Shown here: positions 17,318 to 25,661 of the stretch, piece by piece
Layout: the number at the start of each line of letters is the position of its first letter
Numbering within the stretch: the stretch's first letter is position 1
Assembly (NCBI RefSeq): GCF_019195435.1
Contig: NZ_CP078069.1
Location: 248,001 to 312,000 of the forward strand
Length of the DNA: 64,000 bases
Direction of reading: 5' to 3'
Source: Comamonas sp. NLF-1-9
GTDB lineage: Bacteria > Pseudomonadota > Gammaproteobacteria > Burkholderiales > Burkholderiaceae_C
Made by a program: the position numbers and the translations under genes
Notes under the pieces: model-generated
What the model saw: only the letters and a program-made list of their open reading frames with translations
Told to the model about the DNA's origin: nothing
Databases searched by the model: none

Positions 17318-18418
17318 CTATTGCCGCAAGACCAGCCAGCCAAAGGCGCCAAGCGAGAGCACCGAATAAATCAAGCCCGGCGCGGCCGCGCTCAGCCAGG
17401 GCGACCAGTTCTGCAGATTGCCCGCAAAACCGAAGACGTTGTTCAGCAGGAAGAAGCTGATGCCGGCCATCACCCCGCCAAACACATAGGCCGCCATGCC
17501 GCCGGAGCGAAAGTGCAGATAGGCAAAGGGCAGCGACAACACCACCATCACCAGGCAAGACAGCGGGTAGAACACCTTGTGCCAGAGCTCGATCTCGTAG
17601 CGCTGCGCCGTCTGGCCGTTGGCTTGCAGGTGGCGCACGTACAAAAACAGGTCGAGCGTAGCCATCTTCTGCGGGTTCAGCAGCGAGGCCGCCACCATCG
17701 AAGAGGTGATGCGCGTCGGCCAGAGCCATTGCGCGTCGCTCTCGCGCAGCACGCGCGCCGCGTCGGTGCCGGTGTGCAGGAAGGTGTTGCGCGCCACCTG
17801 CGTGAGCTGCCAGCCGTCCTCGGTGAAGCGCGCCTCGTCGGCGCGCACGCTCATCGCCAGGTGGCCGTCGGCATTGAAGGCGAAGATGCGCACGCCGCGC
17901 ATGCCGCCGCCGGGCTCGAGCGCGCGCACGTTCACCGCGTAGGAGCGCTCGCCCTGCTGCTCCTTGAGCCAGGCGCCGGTGAGGCCGGTGCTCAGCGGCC
18001 CGAACTGGCGCGCGCGCACGATGTCTGCGGCGCGCTCGCTTGCCGGCGCCACATAGTCGCCGATGGCGAAGGTGCCCAGCGCAAACACCATGCCAAGCAG
18101 CGCCGCCGCGCCCAGCGCGCGCCAGGGCCCGAGCCCGCTGGTGCGCATGATGGTGAATTCCGAGTTCTGCGCCAGGCGCGCCATCACGAAGATGGTGCCT
18201 ATCAGCACCGTGATGGGCAGCAGCTCGTAGACGTGCTGGGGCTGGCGCAGCAGTACGTACACCAGCGCGCTCGACAGCGAATAGCCCGGCCCGACCGAGC
18301 CGGCCACGCGCAGCTCGTCGACCATGTCAAAGAAGAAGAACAGCGCGATGAAAGCCAGCGTGACGAAGCCCACGCTGAGCGCGATCTCGCGAAACAGGTA
18401 GCGGCGCAGGGTCTTCAT
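17318..18418 (-). CDS. lptG: LPS export permease LptG
   Basis: A 366-residue inner-membrane subunit of the LptB2FG complex that extracts lipopolysaccharide for transport to the outer membrane. It starts MKTLRRYLFREIALSVGFVT and has the YjgP/YjgQ layout: three N-terminal TM segments to about 130, a periplasmic beta-jellyroll, then three C-terminal TM segments including PLSCLVMVVLSLPFAYLHFR. It is second in the pair, overlapping lptF by four bases (ATGA). Confidence 0.94.
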   Translation of the reverse strand: MKTLRRYLFREIALSVGFVTLAFIALFFFFDMVDELRVAGSVGPGYSLSSALVYVLLRQPQHVYELLPITVLIGTIFVMARLAQNSEFTIMRTSGLGPWRALGAAALLGMVFALGTFAIGDYVAPASERAADIVRARQFGPLSTGLTGAWLKEQQGERSYAVNVRALEPGGGMRGVRIFAFNADGHLAMSVRADEARFTEDGWQLTQVARNTFLHTGTDAARVLRESDAQWLWPTRITSSMVAASLLNPQKMATLDLFLYVRHLQANGQTAQRYEIELWHKVFYPLSCLVMVVLSLPFAYLHFRSGGMAAYVFGGVMAGISFFLLNNVFGFAGNLQNWSPWLSAAAPGLIYSVLSLGAFGWLVLRQ

Positions 18419-19509
18419 GCCGTGCGCCTCGCCGGCAGCAGCGTGCGCCAGCTCCAGTGGTTGTGGCGCAGCAGCAGGATCGCCATGCCCAGCGCCAGCA
18501 CGCTGCCATGCAGCGCCAGCATCAGCGCGGGCAGGCTCAGGCGTTCGGCCTCCACCCAGCGCTGGCCGACGTTCATCAGGTTGTAGTAGGCCATGAAGGC
18601 AAACAGCGCGGCCATGACGCCGGCGCTGCGCCCCGCGCGCGGCTGCACCACCGCCAGCGCCAGGCCGAGCACCACCAGGTTCAGCACCGCGAACACCAGG
18701 CCCAGGCGCCAGCCCAGCTCGGCCAGCAGCGCCGGCGCGCCGCTGGTGGCAAGCTCCCAGGAAGCGGTAGTCTTGGCCGAGGGCGCGCCCGGCACGCCGC
18801 CCTGGGCGTTGCCGACCTGCGTGCCGTATTCGGCAAACTCGCTCACGCGCAGGCCGGGTTTGTCCAGCATCATCTCCACGCGTTCACCGTTGTTCAGGAT
18901 GGCGATGCGCTGGCCGTCCTGCACCTTCAGGCGCGCGCTCTGCGCCGAGGTCACGCTCTCGCGCTCGGGCGTGGTGGAGGCGATGAAGATCTTGCTCGCC
19001 GCGTTGGCCCCGGGCGTGTCCTTGTCGATGAAGAAGACGCGCGTGCCGCCGGCGGTCTCCTGGAATTCGCCGGGGGCGATGCGGTCGACGTCGCTGCGCT
19101 GCTCGTAGCGCGTCTTGAGTTCGTCGATCTGCTGGTTGGCCCAGGGCCAGACGACCAGCGCCAGCGCCCCCACCGCCAGCGTCACCGGCCAGGCAAAGCG
19201 CAGCAGCGGCGCGAGCACCTGCAGCAGGCCGCGCCCGGCGCCGAACCAGATCACCATTTCGCTGTCGCGGTACATGCGCGCCAGGGTGCTGACGATGGCC
19301 ACGAACAGGCTCAGGCTCAGTATCGTGGGCAGGTGCCCGAGCACCGTGAAGCCCATCACCAGCAGCACGTCGGCGGGTGCCACCCCGCCGCGCGAGGCCA
19401 GGCCCAGCGTGCGCACCAGCATGATGGTCATCACCACGGTGACCAGCACGATAAGCGTCGCGCCGAAGCTGCGGGCCAGCTCCTTGCGGATGGATGAATC
19501 GAATAACAT
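18415..19509 (-). CDS. lptF: LPS export permease LptF
   Basis: A 364-residue partner of LptG. The start ATG at 19509 gives MLFDSSIRKELARSFGATLI, the usual LptF N-terminus; an upstream in-frame ATG at 19557 would add 16 Arg-rich residues. Six TM segments surround a periplasmic domain (about 130-260). It is divergent from pepA with 74 bp between the starts, the classical arrangement in proteobacteria. Confidence 0.94.
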   Translation of the reverse strand: MLFDSSIRKELARSFGATLIVLVTVVMTIMLVRTLGLASRGGVAPADVLLVMGFTVLGHLPTILSLSLFVAIVSTLARMYRDSEMVIWFGAGRGLLQVLAPLLRFAWPVTLAVGALALVVWPWANQQIDELKTRYEQRSDVDRIAPGEFQETAGGTRVFFIDKDTPGANAASKIFIASTTPERESVTSAQSARLKVQDGQRIAILNNGERVEMMLDKPGLRVSEFAEYGTQVGNAQGGVPGAPSAKTTASWELATSGAPALLAELGWRLGLVFAVLNLVVLGLALAVVQPRAGRSAGVMAALFAFMAYYNLMNVGQRWVEAERLSLPALMLALHGSVLALGMAILLLRHNHWSWRTLLPARRTA

Positions 19510-19583
19510 TGATTGGAGACCGACCAGGCGAGGGGCGCGCCGCCCGCCCGGACGCACGGCAGCCGCTGAAGAGAAAGACCACC

Positions 19584-21053
19584 ATGGATTTTGAACTGAA
19601 AACGATGTCGCTCGCCGCAGCGCGCACCGAGCGCTGCGATTTGCTGGTGCTGCTGGTGGGCGAGGGCTTCGAGCCTGCGCAGGACGCGCTCTCGGCGCTG
19701 GCCGCGCTGGCGCTCAAGCAGGGCGACCTGAAAACCAGCGCGGCGAGCATGCTGCAGTGTTATGCCCCGCCCACGGTCGCGGCGCGCCGTGTGGTGCTGC
19801 TGGGCAGCGGCAAGGGCAGCCCGGCCGAGCTGCGCAAGGCGGCTCTGGCGCTCGCGCCGCTGTTCAAGGCAGGCAAGACGCTCAAGCGCGCGGCCTTCAT
19901 CTTTGCCCAAGCGCCCGCGCAGGAAGCATTGGGCGCGCTGGTGCGCTCGCTCGCGCAGGCGAGCTATGTCTACACCACTACCAAGGGCAAGGCCGAGCCG
20001 CGCACGCTCGCGCGCGTGACGCTGGGCGTGCCGCAGGCGGCGCCGCTGCGCGCGGCCTTCGATGCGGCCGTGGGCGTCGTCGTCGGCGTGGAGTTCGCCC
20101 GCGAATGGGCCAACCGCCCGGCCAACCATGCCACGCCCACGCTGCTGGGCGAAGCTGCGCGCTCGCTCGCGCGCCAGGGCCTGATCCGCTGCAAGCTGCA
20201 CGGACCCGAGCAGGTGGCCAAGCTCGGCATGGGCGCCTTCCTGGCGGTGGCGCAGGGCTCGGCCGAGCCGCTGCGCTTCATCGAGCTGCACTACCAGGGC
20301 GCGGCCAGGTCCGAGGCGCCCGTGGTGCTGGTGGGCAAGGGCATCACCTTTGACGCCGGCGGCATCTCCATCAAGCCGGCTGCCGGCATGGACGAGATGA
20401 AATTCGACATGGGCGGCGCGGCCAGCGTGCTGGGGACTTTTCGCGCGCTGGCCGAACTCAAGCCCAGGATCAATGTGGTGGGCCTGATCCCGAGCTGCGA
20501 AAACCTGCCCGGCGGCAAGGCCGTCAAGCCCGGCGACGTGGTCACGAGCATGAGCGGGCAGACCATAGAAATCCTGAACACCGACGCCGAAGGGCGGCTG
20601 GTGTTGTGCGACGCGCTGGAGTACGCGCGCCGCTTCAAGCCGGCGGCGGTGGTGGACCTGGCCACGCTCACCGGCGCCTGCGTGATTGCGCTCGGCGGCG
20701 TGCGCAGCGGGCTGTTTGCCAACGACGAAGAACTGGCCGCGCGCCTGCAGGCGGCGGGCGAGGCCGCGCTCGACCCCTGCTGGCGCATGCCGCTGGACGA
20801 GGACTACGGCGAAGGACTCAAGAGCGCCTTTGCCGATGTGGCCAACGTGGCCGGGCGCGAGGCCGGCGCGGTGACCGCGGCCAAATTCCTGCAGCGCTTT
20901 GTCGGCGACTTTCCCTGGGCGCACCTGGACATCGCCGGCACGGCCTGGAAGTCCGGCGCGGCCAAGGGCGCGACGGGCCGCCCTGTCGGGCTGCTGGTGC
21001 ACTATCTGCTGGGCCTGGCCGAGAGCGCCCCCGGCGCGCAGCGGCGCAAGTGA
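19584..21053 (+). CDS. pepA: Leucyl aminopeptidase (M17)
   Basis: A 489-residue cytosolic M17 metallopeptidase that removes N-terminal amino acids; in some bacteria it also binds DNA at recombination and regulatory sites. The active-site region is clear: VGKGITFDAGGISIKPAAGM, then MKFDMGGAASVLG, and the hallmark NTDAEGRLVL with its metal ligands. The ATG at 19584 has GAAGAGAAAG upstream. It is divergent from lptF. A small proline-rich gene follows after 2 bp; holC, which I recall after pepA in some relatives, is not present. Confidence 0.95.
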   Translation: MDFELKTMSLAAARTERCDLLVLLVGEGFEPAQDALSALAALALKQGDLKTSAASMLQCYAPPTVAARRVVLLGSGKGSPAELRKAALALAPLFKAGKTLKRAAFIFAQAPAQEALGALVRSLAQASYVYTTTKGKAEPRTLARVTLGVPQAAPLRAAFDAAVGVVVGVEFAREWANRPANHATPTLLGEAARSLARQGLIRCKLHGPEQVAKLGMGAFLAVAQGSAEPLRFIELHYQGAARSEAPVVLVGKGITFDAGGISIKPAAGMDEMKFDMGGAASVLGTFRALAELKPRINVVGLIPSCENLPGGKAVKPGDVVTSMSGQTIEILNTDAEGRLVLCDALEYARRFKPAAVVDLATLTGACVIALGGVRSGLFANDEELAARLQAAGEAALDPCWRMPLDEDYGEGLKSAFADVANVAGREAGAVTAAKFLQRFVGDFPWAHLDIAGTAWKSGAAKGATGRPVGLLVHYLLGLAESAPGAQRRK

Positions 21054-21055
21054 AC

Positions 21056-21415
21056 ATGGCCCGCACCCACGCGCCGCCGCGCTTTGTGCCCACGCTGACC
21101 GACGTGGTGCAAGTGCCCGAGGCCGCGCAGCAGCCGGCTCGCGCGTCCCCGCCCGCGCCTCTGACTCCGGCGCAGCCTGCGCCCGTGCCGTCCGCGCCAG
21201 TGTCCATGCCGCCCTCCTGGGCCGCGCGGACGGCGCCCGCGGCGGCGCAGGCGACGCTGGCTTCGCCGGCGATCAGCCCCGAGCTGGTTGCCGAAATCGC
21301 CGACCGCGTGCAGGCCGTCTTGCAGGAGCGCATGGCCCTGGCGCTGCAGTCGGCCTTGCGCGACATGCGCCCGCTGGTGCACGACGCGGTGATCCAGGCG
21401 CTCAAGCAGCGTTGA
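21056..21415 (+). CDS. Small Pro/Ala-rich protein of unknown function
   Basis: A 119-residue protein that starts 2 bp after the pepA stop. Residues 1-70 are low-complexity Pro/Ala (TPAQPAPVPSAPVSMPPSW), followed by a single predicted amphipathic helical domain with ELVAEIADRVQAVLQERMAL and ALRDMRPLVHDAVIQALKQR. No cysteines, signal or catalytic motif. Cotranscription with pepA is likely. I do not recognise the family; similar tail helices are common in betaproteobacterial hypotheticals. Confidence 0.65.
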   Translation: MARTHAPPRFVPTLTDVVQVPEAAQQPARASPPAPLTPAQPAPVPSAPVSMPPSWAARTAPAAAQATLASPAISPELVAEIADRVQAVLQERMALALQSALRDMRPLVHDAVIQALKQR

Positions 21416-21545
21416 GCACCACGGCGCAGGGCGCTTGTTCAGCGTCGCCTTAGACCAAACAGCCGTGTGGCGCTACGATTTTTTGCTTATTTTCTAATAT
21501 GCCCGCGCGTTGATACATGTGCCTACAATGAAACGCAGAGGGACA

Positions 21546-21557
21546 AACGCATGCGTT
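21546..21557. promoter_or_regulatory. Perfect 12-bp palindrome in the flavoprotein leader
   Basis: AACGCATGCGTT, flanked asymmetrically by GGGAC and GGTCCC, so the flanks can extend the dyad. It lies about 150 bp before the flavoprotein ATG and may be an operator or an RNA stem. A possible -10 TACAAT is at 21524-21529, without a good -35. Confidence 0.35.
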
Positions 21558-21662
21558 CGTAGGTCCCGGCTCCAGTAGTCTGCGGTTGGCAGTGCACCAG
21601 ACCATGCGCCTGATGTTCGTTTGATTTGCCGTTTTCTCTGTCCGGTGGCTAGAGGGTGTTGC

Positions 21663-21683
21663 GTGAAGCTCCTTCACGGTTTT
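21663..21683 (+). terminator. Short hairpin plus T-run in the flavoprotein 5' region
   Basis: GTGAAG-CTC-CTTCAC followed by GGTTTTT, ending 25 bp before the flavoprotein start. The six-base-pair stem and five T form a weak intrinsic-terminator shape. In this position it could attenuate transcription of the downstream pair, or be a chance fold. Confidence 0.4.
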
Positions 21684-21708
21684 TCACCACGACACACAGG
21701 AGAGAGCA

Positions 21709-23064
21709 ATGTCAGATCGCAGAGGTTTCTTGAAGAGCAGCGGGCTGGCCCTGGCCGCTGGTGCCACGGGTGTGGCAGTGGGCACCAGCGGCTGCGCGAC
21801 GGCGGCGGCGCCGGCGGCCCCGGCCGTGGTCACGCGGCGCCTGGCCGACCTGCCCCAGGCCCGGGGCCCCAGGCTGGTAGTGGTCGGCGGCGGCACATCG
21901 GGGCTGACCATCGCCAAGTACGCCAAGAAGGAATTCCCCGGCTTTGACGTCGTGCTGGTGGAAAAGCGCGACATGTATTCCTCCTGCTTTACCAGCAACC
22001 TCTGGTATGCGGGGCTGATCACGCTGGAGAACCTGGCCAACCACAGCTTCCTCGATGCGGCGGTCAACAACCACTACATCTACTTCAACGCCACGGTCAC
22101 GGGGCTGGATCGCGCGGGCAAGACCCTGGTGACCAGCGAAGGCGACATCAAGTACGACTACCTGGTGATCGCCCCGGGCATCTCCTACGACTACGACAAG
22201 ATTGGTGTCTCCGACATCGACACCAAGACCGCGCTGCGCCAGATCTACCCGGGCGGCTTCGTCTCGCCGACCGAGCACGTCACGCTGCACCGCAAGATCC
22301 GCGAGTTCGAGGGCGGCACCTTCGTGCAGACCGTGCCCGGCGGCAACTACCGCTGCCTGCCCGCGCCCTACGAGCGCGCCTGCCTGATCGCCTCGCTCAT
22401 CAAGAAGAACAAGCTCAAGGGCAAGGTGGTGATTCTGGACGCCAACCCCGACGTGACCATCAAGGCCAAGGGTTTCCATGCGGCGTTTGACGAGCTGTAC
22501 AAGGGCATCATCGACTACAAGCCCAATTCCGCCGTCAAGGGCGTGAACGTGGCCAAGCGCACCATAGAGACCGACTTCGACAGCGTGCAGTTCACCGACG
22601 CGGCGATCTACCCCAACGTGCGCGCCTCCACGCTGATCGAGCAGCTTGGGCTGGTGGCACCGGCGACCAAGTCCAACCAGAAGGAAGCGGACATCGACAC
22701 GCGCTTCTACAACCTCGTGGGCGACACCTCGGTGTACGTGACCGGCGATTCGCGCCCGCACCCCTACTCCAAGAGCGCCAACACGTCCAACACCGAGGCG
22801 CACTACGTGGCCAAGGTGCTGGCCGCGCGCGCCCAGGGCAAGGAGATTGCTTGGAGCACGCCCGAGACCATCTGTTATTCGGTGGTCAACGCCTTCCCGA
22901 TGCAGGCGATCTCGGTCAAGGCGCACTATGTGTACGACGCGGGCAAGGATGCGATCACCGGCTTCTCGCCCGACACCCAGGTGTTCGAGAATCGCGACGC
23001 CGCCAAGGGCCAGGCCACGCTGGAATGGGCCAAGGGCTTGTACCGCGACATGTTCAACGCCTGA
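21709..23064 (+). CDS. FCSD-type sulfide dehydrogenase flavoprotein (FccB-like)
   Basis: A 451-residue Tat-exported FAD oxidoreductase of the flavocytochrome-c sulfide dehydrogenase/SQR group. The N-terminus SDRRGFLKSSGLALAAG has a strong Tat motif, followed by GTSGCATAA. The FAD dinucleotide fold is RLVVVGGGTSGLTIAKYAKK. Two redox-type cysteine segments match FccB: DMYSSCFTSNLWYAG and NYRCLPAPYERAC. In FCSD this subunit oxidises sulfide to sulfur and passes electrons to a cytochrome c subunit. No fccA/cytochrome gene is adjacent; a Rieske gene follows instead. AGGAGAG precedes the ATG. Sulfide as substrate is family inference. Confidence 0.85.
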   Translation: MSDRRGFLKSSGLALAAGATGVAVGTSGCATAAAPAAPAVVTRRLADLPQARGPRLVVVGGGTSGLTIAKYAKKEFPGFDVVLVEKRDMYSSCFTSNLWYAGLITLENLANHSFLDAAVNNHYIYFNATVTGLDRAGKTLVTSEGDIKYDYLVIAPGISYDYDKIGVSDIDTKTALRQIYPGGFVSPTEHVTLHRKIREFEGGTFVQTVPGGNYRCLPAPYERACLIASLIKKNKLKGKVVILDANPDVTIKAKGFHAAFDELYKGIIDYKPNSAVKGVNVAKRTIETDFDSVQFTDAAIYPNVRASTLIEQLGLVAPATKSNQKEADIDTRFYNLVGDTSVYVTGDSRPHPYSKSANTSNTEAHYVAKVLAARAQGKEIAWSTPETICYSVVNAFPMQAISVKAHYVYDAGKDAITGFSPDTQVFENRDAAKGQATLEWAKGLYRDMFNA

Positions 23065-23088
23065 GGGCGCGCAGCGTCATTGAGGCCC

Positions 23089-23117
23089 GAGGGGCCACCG
23101 GCCGGTGGCCTCTTTTT
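23089..23117 (+). terminator. Intrinsic terminator between flavoprotein and Rieske genes
   Basis: Stem GGCCACC / GGTGGCC with loop GGCC, extendable by G-T, G-C, A-T and G-T pairs, followed by TTTTT. It lies 25 bp after the flavoprotein stop and 20 bp before the Rieske start, so it either separates two units or lowers expression of the second gene by read-through. Confidence 0.8.
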
Positions 23118-23136
23118 GCATACCGCAGGAGGCGCG

Positions 23137-23829
23137 ATGGACCGCAGATGCTTCACGCAGTGGTGTACCGGCGCGGTGCTGGGGCCAGGCCTTGCCGGCT
23201 GGGCTGCGGCGCTCGAGGACTACCCCCGCACCCTGCTGGTGCACCCCGACGGCGCGCCGCTGAAGGCGGCCGAGGTGAGCACCCGGGAGGCGATGGTGTT
23301 TGCCTACCCGCTCAAAGGCGTGCCCTGTTATCTCATCAATCTGGGTGAACGCAGCGCCGCCACCGGGCCGCTGGCTTCGCCCGACGACGGCGACTACAGC
23401 AACCCGCAGGGCGTAGGCCCGAAGGGCACGCTCGTGGCCTTCGTGGCGATCTGCACTCATCAGCTCAGCTACCCGACGCCGGCCGCCAGCTATCTGCGCT
23501 ATGCCGCATCCGGCAGCGAGCTTGCCGGCGGGCCGGGGCGCATCGTGTGCTGCGCGCACGGCAGCGTCTACGATCCGGCGCATGGCGCCGCGCCCGTCTC
23601 CGGACCGTCGCAATACCCCTTGCTGCCGGTGCGCCTGGAGCACGACGCGGCCAGCGACAAGCTGTACGCCACCGGCGCGCTGGGGCGCAGCTTCTTCGAG
23701 CGCTTTTTCCAGAATTTCAAGGGTGAGCTGATCGAGCGCCACGGCCCCGGGGTTTATCGCCAGGAAGTCGAGGGCGACGCGGTCACCGTGCCGCTCAGCA
23801 CCTATTCACGCCTGGTGCCGGCCTGCTGA
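23137..23829 (+). CDS. Tat-exported Rieske [2Fe-2S] protein
   Basis: A 230-residue protein with a twin-arginine start MDRRCFTQWCTGAVLGPGLA. The cluster ligands are in ICTHQLSYP and CCAHGSVYDP (two Cys, two His). In cytochrome bc1 Rieske proteins both boxes carry an extra disulphide cysteine (CTHLGC and CPCHGS); here the first box lacks it and the second has CC, so the stabilising disulphide is probably missing. The start ATG 23137 has a strong CAGGAGG. It may accept electrons from the flavoprotein just upstream, despite the terminator between them. No cytochrome b gene is nearby, so this is not a bc1 complex subunit. Confidence 0.82.
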   Translation: MDRRCFTQWCTGAVLGPGLAGWAAALEDYPRTLLVHPDGAPLKAAEVSTREAMVFAYPLKGVPCYLINLGERSAATGPLASPDDGDYSNPQGVGPKGTLVAFVAICTHQLSYPTPAASYLRYAASGSELAGGPGRIVCCAHGSVYDPAHGAAPVSGPSQYPLLPVRLEHDAASDKLYATGALGRSFFERFFQNFKGELIERHGPGVYRQEVEGDAVTVPLSTYSRLVPAC

Positions 23830-23887
23830 AGGGGGCGGGCGCCCCTGGCGCAGGTCTGCCGCGTGCCGGCCAGCGCCGCGCGCGGCT

Positions 23888-25582
23888 TCAGTTCGCGCCA
23901 GCGCCCGTTGCGCTGCGGCGCAGCGCATCGAGCGTGGTGCCCGGCGTGATCGCCTGCGGATCGATCAGGCAGTGGATCAGCGCCGGCTTGCCGCTGGCGC
24001 GCGCGCGGGCCAGCGCGGGGGCGAAGTCCTCGGTGCACTCGACGCGCTCGCCGTGCCCGCCAAAGGCCTTGGCATAGGCGCAGAAGTCGGGGTTCTGCAG
24101 CTCGGTGGCGCTGACGCGGCCGGGGTAGTGGCGCTCCTGGTGCATGCGTATCGTGCCGTACATGCCGTTGTCCAGCACGATGACGACGATGGGCAGGTCG
24201 TACTGCACTGCGGTGGCGAACTCCTGCCCGTGCATGAGAAAGTCGCCATCACCGGCGAAGGCCAGCACCTCGCGCGCGGGCCACAGGCTCTTGGCGCCGA
24301 GCGCCGCTGGCAGGCCATAGCCCATGGAGCCGCACACCGGCGCGAGCTGGCTGGCCCAGCGAGTGAAGGGCCAGAAGCGGTGCACCCAGGTGGTGAAGTT
24401 GCCCGCGCCGTTGCAGACGATGGTGTCGGCCGGCAACACCTCGCGCAGGTGCTGCATGACCGCGCCCATCTGCAGCCGCCCGGGAATGGTGACGCTGCGC
24501 GCGTCGCTCCAGGCCAGCTCGTCGGCGTGCGCCTGCCGGGTGTGCGCGGCCCAGGCGGGCGCGGCCGGGGGCGCAAGGCCTGCCAGGGCGCTGGCCATCG
24601 CCCGGGGCGTGGCGTGGATCGCCAGCTGCGGCTGGTAGAGCCGCCCCAGCTCCTCGGCGCTGGCATGCACATGGATCAAGGCCTGGCCCGGCACGGGAAT
24701 GTCCCACAGCGCATAGCCTTGCGAGGGCACGTCGCCCAGGCGGGTGCCCAGCGCCACGATCAGGTCGGCCGCCTTGATGCGCTGCAGCAGTTGCGGGTTG
24801 GTGCCTATGCCCAGGCCCCCCGCGTGGCTTGGGTGACCGGCAGGAAAGAGCATCTGGCGGCGGAAGGTGGTGGCCACGGGCAGCTGCCAGCGCCCGGCAA
24901 AGGCGGCAAGGTCTTGCACCGCCTGCGCCGACCAGCGGCTGCCGCCGACCAGCACCATGGGGCGCTCGGCCTGGCGCAGCTGCGCCGCCAGCGCATCCAG
25001 CGCGGCGGCGTCGGGGGCGATCTCCAGCGCCGCGCTGGGCAGGGCATCGGGCACGCTGACCTTGTCGCTCAGCATGTCCTCGGGCAGCGCCACGACGACC
25101 GGGCCGGGCCGGCCGTTCATGGCCACGTGAAAGGCCCGTGCGACCAGCTCGGGAATGCGCCGCGCATCGTCGATCTGCACCGCCCACTTGGCGAACTGGC
25201 TGAACAGCGCCGGGTAGTCCACTTCCTGGAAGGCGTCGCGGTGCATGGCCTCGCGCGCGATCTGGCCGACGAAGACGATCAGCGGCGTGGAGTCCTGCTG
25301 CGCAATGTGGATGCCTGCCATGGCGTTGGCAATGCCCGGCCCGCGCGTGACGAAGCAGATGCCGGGCCGCCCGGTGAGCTTTCCCTGGGCCTCGGCCATC
25401 ATCGCCGCGCCGCCTTCCTGGCGGCAGACGATGACGCGGATGGCGCCGCCGTGCAGCGCGTCGAGCACGGCCAGATAGCTCTCGCCGGGCACGCAAAACA
25501 GCTGCTCGACGCCTTGCACGCGCAGCTGGTCCACGAGCAGCTGTGCGCCGGTACGGGCGGGCGGGGTAGTGGATTCGGACAT
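23888..25582 (-). CDS. ThDP-dependent enzyme, acetolactate synthase large-subunit family
   Basis: A 564-residue three-domain ThDP enzyme. The Pyr domain carries CVPGESYLAVLDAL and the activating glutamate in VCRQEGGAAMMAEAQGKLTG, and the PP domain has GDGDFLMHGQEFATA with the GDG...N metal motif ending DNGMYGTI. The middle domain resembles AHAS, oxalyl-CoA decarboxylase and benzoylformate decarboxylase. No ilvN-like regulatory subunit or ilvC lies nearby, so it is probably not the main acetolactate synthase; substrate is unknown. Start at ATG 25582 gives MSESTTPPARTGAQLLVDQL; the longer frame to 25669 lacks similarity to the family. Divergent from ylqF. Confidence 0.88.
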   Translation of the reverse strand: MSESTTPPARTGAQLLVDQLRVQGVEQLFCVPGESYLAVLDALHGGAIRVIVCRQEGGAAMMAEAQGKLTGRPGICFVTRGPGIANAMAGIHIAQQDSTPLIVFVGQIAREAMHRDAFQEVDYPALFSQFAKWAVQIDDARRIPELVARAFHVAMNGRPGPVVVALPEDMLSDKVSVPDALPSAALEIAPDAAALDALAAQLRQAERPMVLVGGSRWSAQAVQDLAAFAGRWQLPVATTFRRQMLFPAGHPSHAGGLGIGTNPQLLQRIKAADLIVALGTRLGDVPSQGYALWDIPVPGQALIHVHASAEELGRLYQPQLAIHATPRAMASALAGLAPPAAPAWAAHTRQAHADELAWSDARSVTIPGRLQMGAVMQHLREVLPADTIVCNGAGNFTTWVHRFWPFTRWASQLAPVCGSMGYGLPAALGAKSLWPAREVLAFAGDGDFLMHGQEFATAVQYDLPIVVIVLDNGMYGTIRMHQERHYPGRVSATELQNPDFCAYAKAFGGHGERVECTEDFAPALARARASGKPALIHCLIDPQAITPGTTLDALRRSATGAGAN

Positions 25583-25661
25583 TGCAGGCTTTGCACGGGA
25601 AGGCGGATGCCAGCCATTATCCTTGGCCAAGTTTTTCTGCTTCGCCCCCAAGGCACTTCCC

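Noticed and set aside
23137..23829. Rieske subunit of a cytochrome bc1 complex
   Set aside because: No petB/petC-type gene nearby, Tat signal directly followed by a non-bc1 sequence, and the first cluster box lacks the usual disulphide cysteine.
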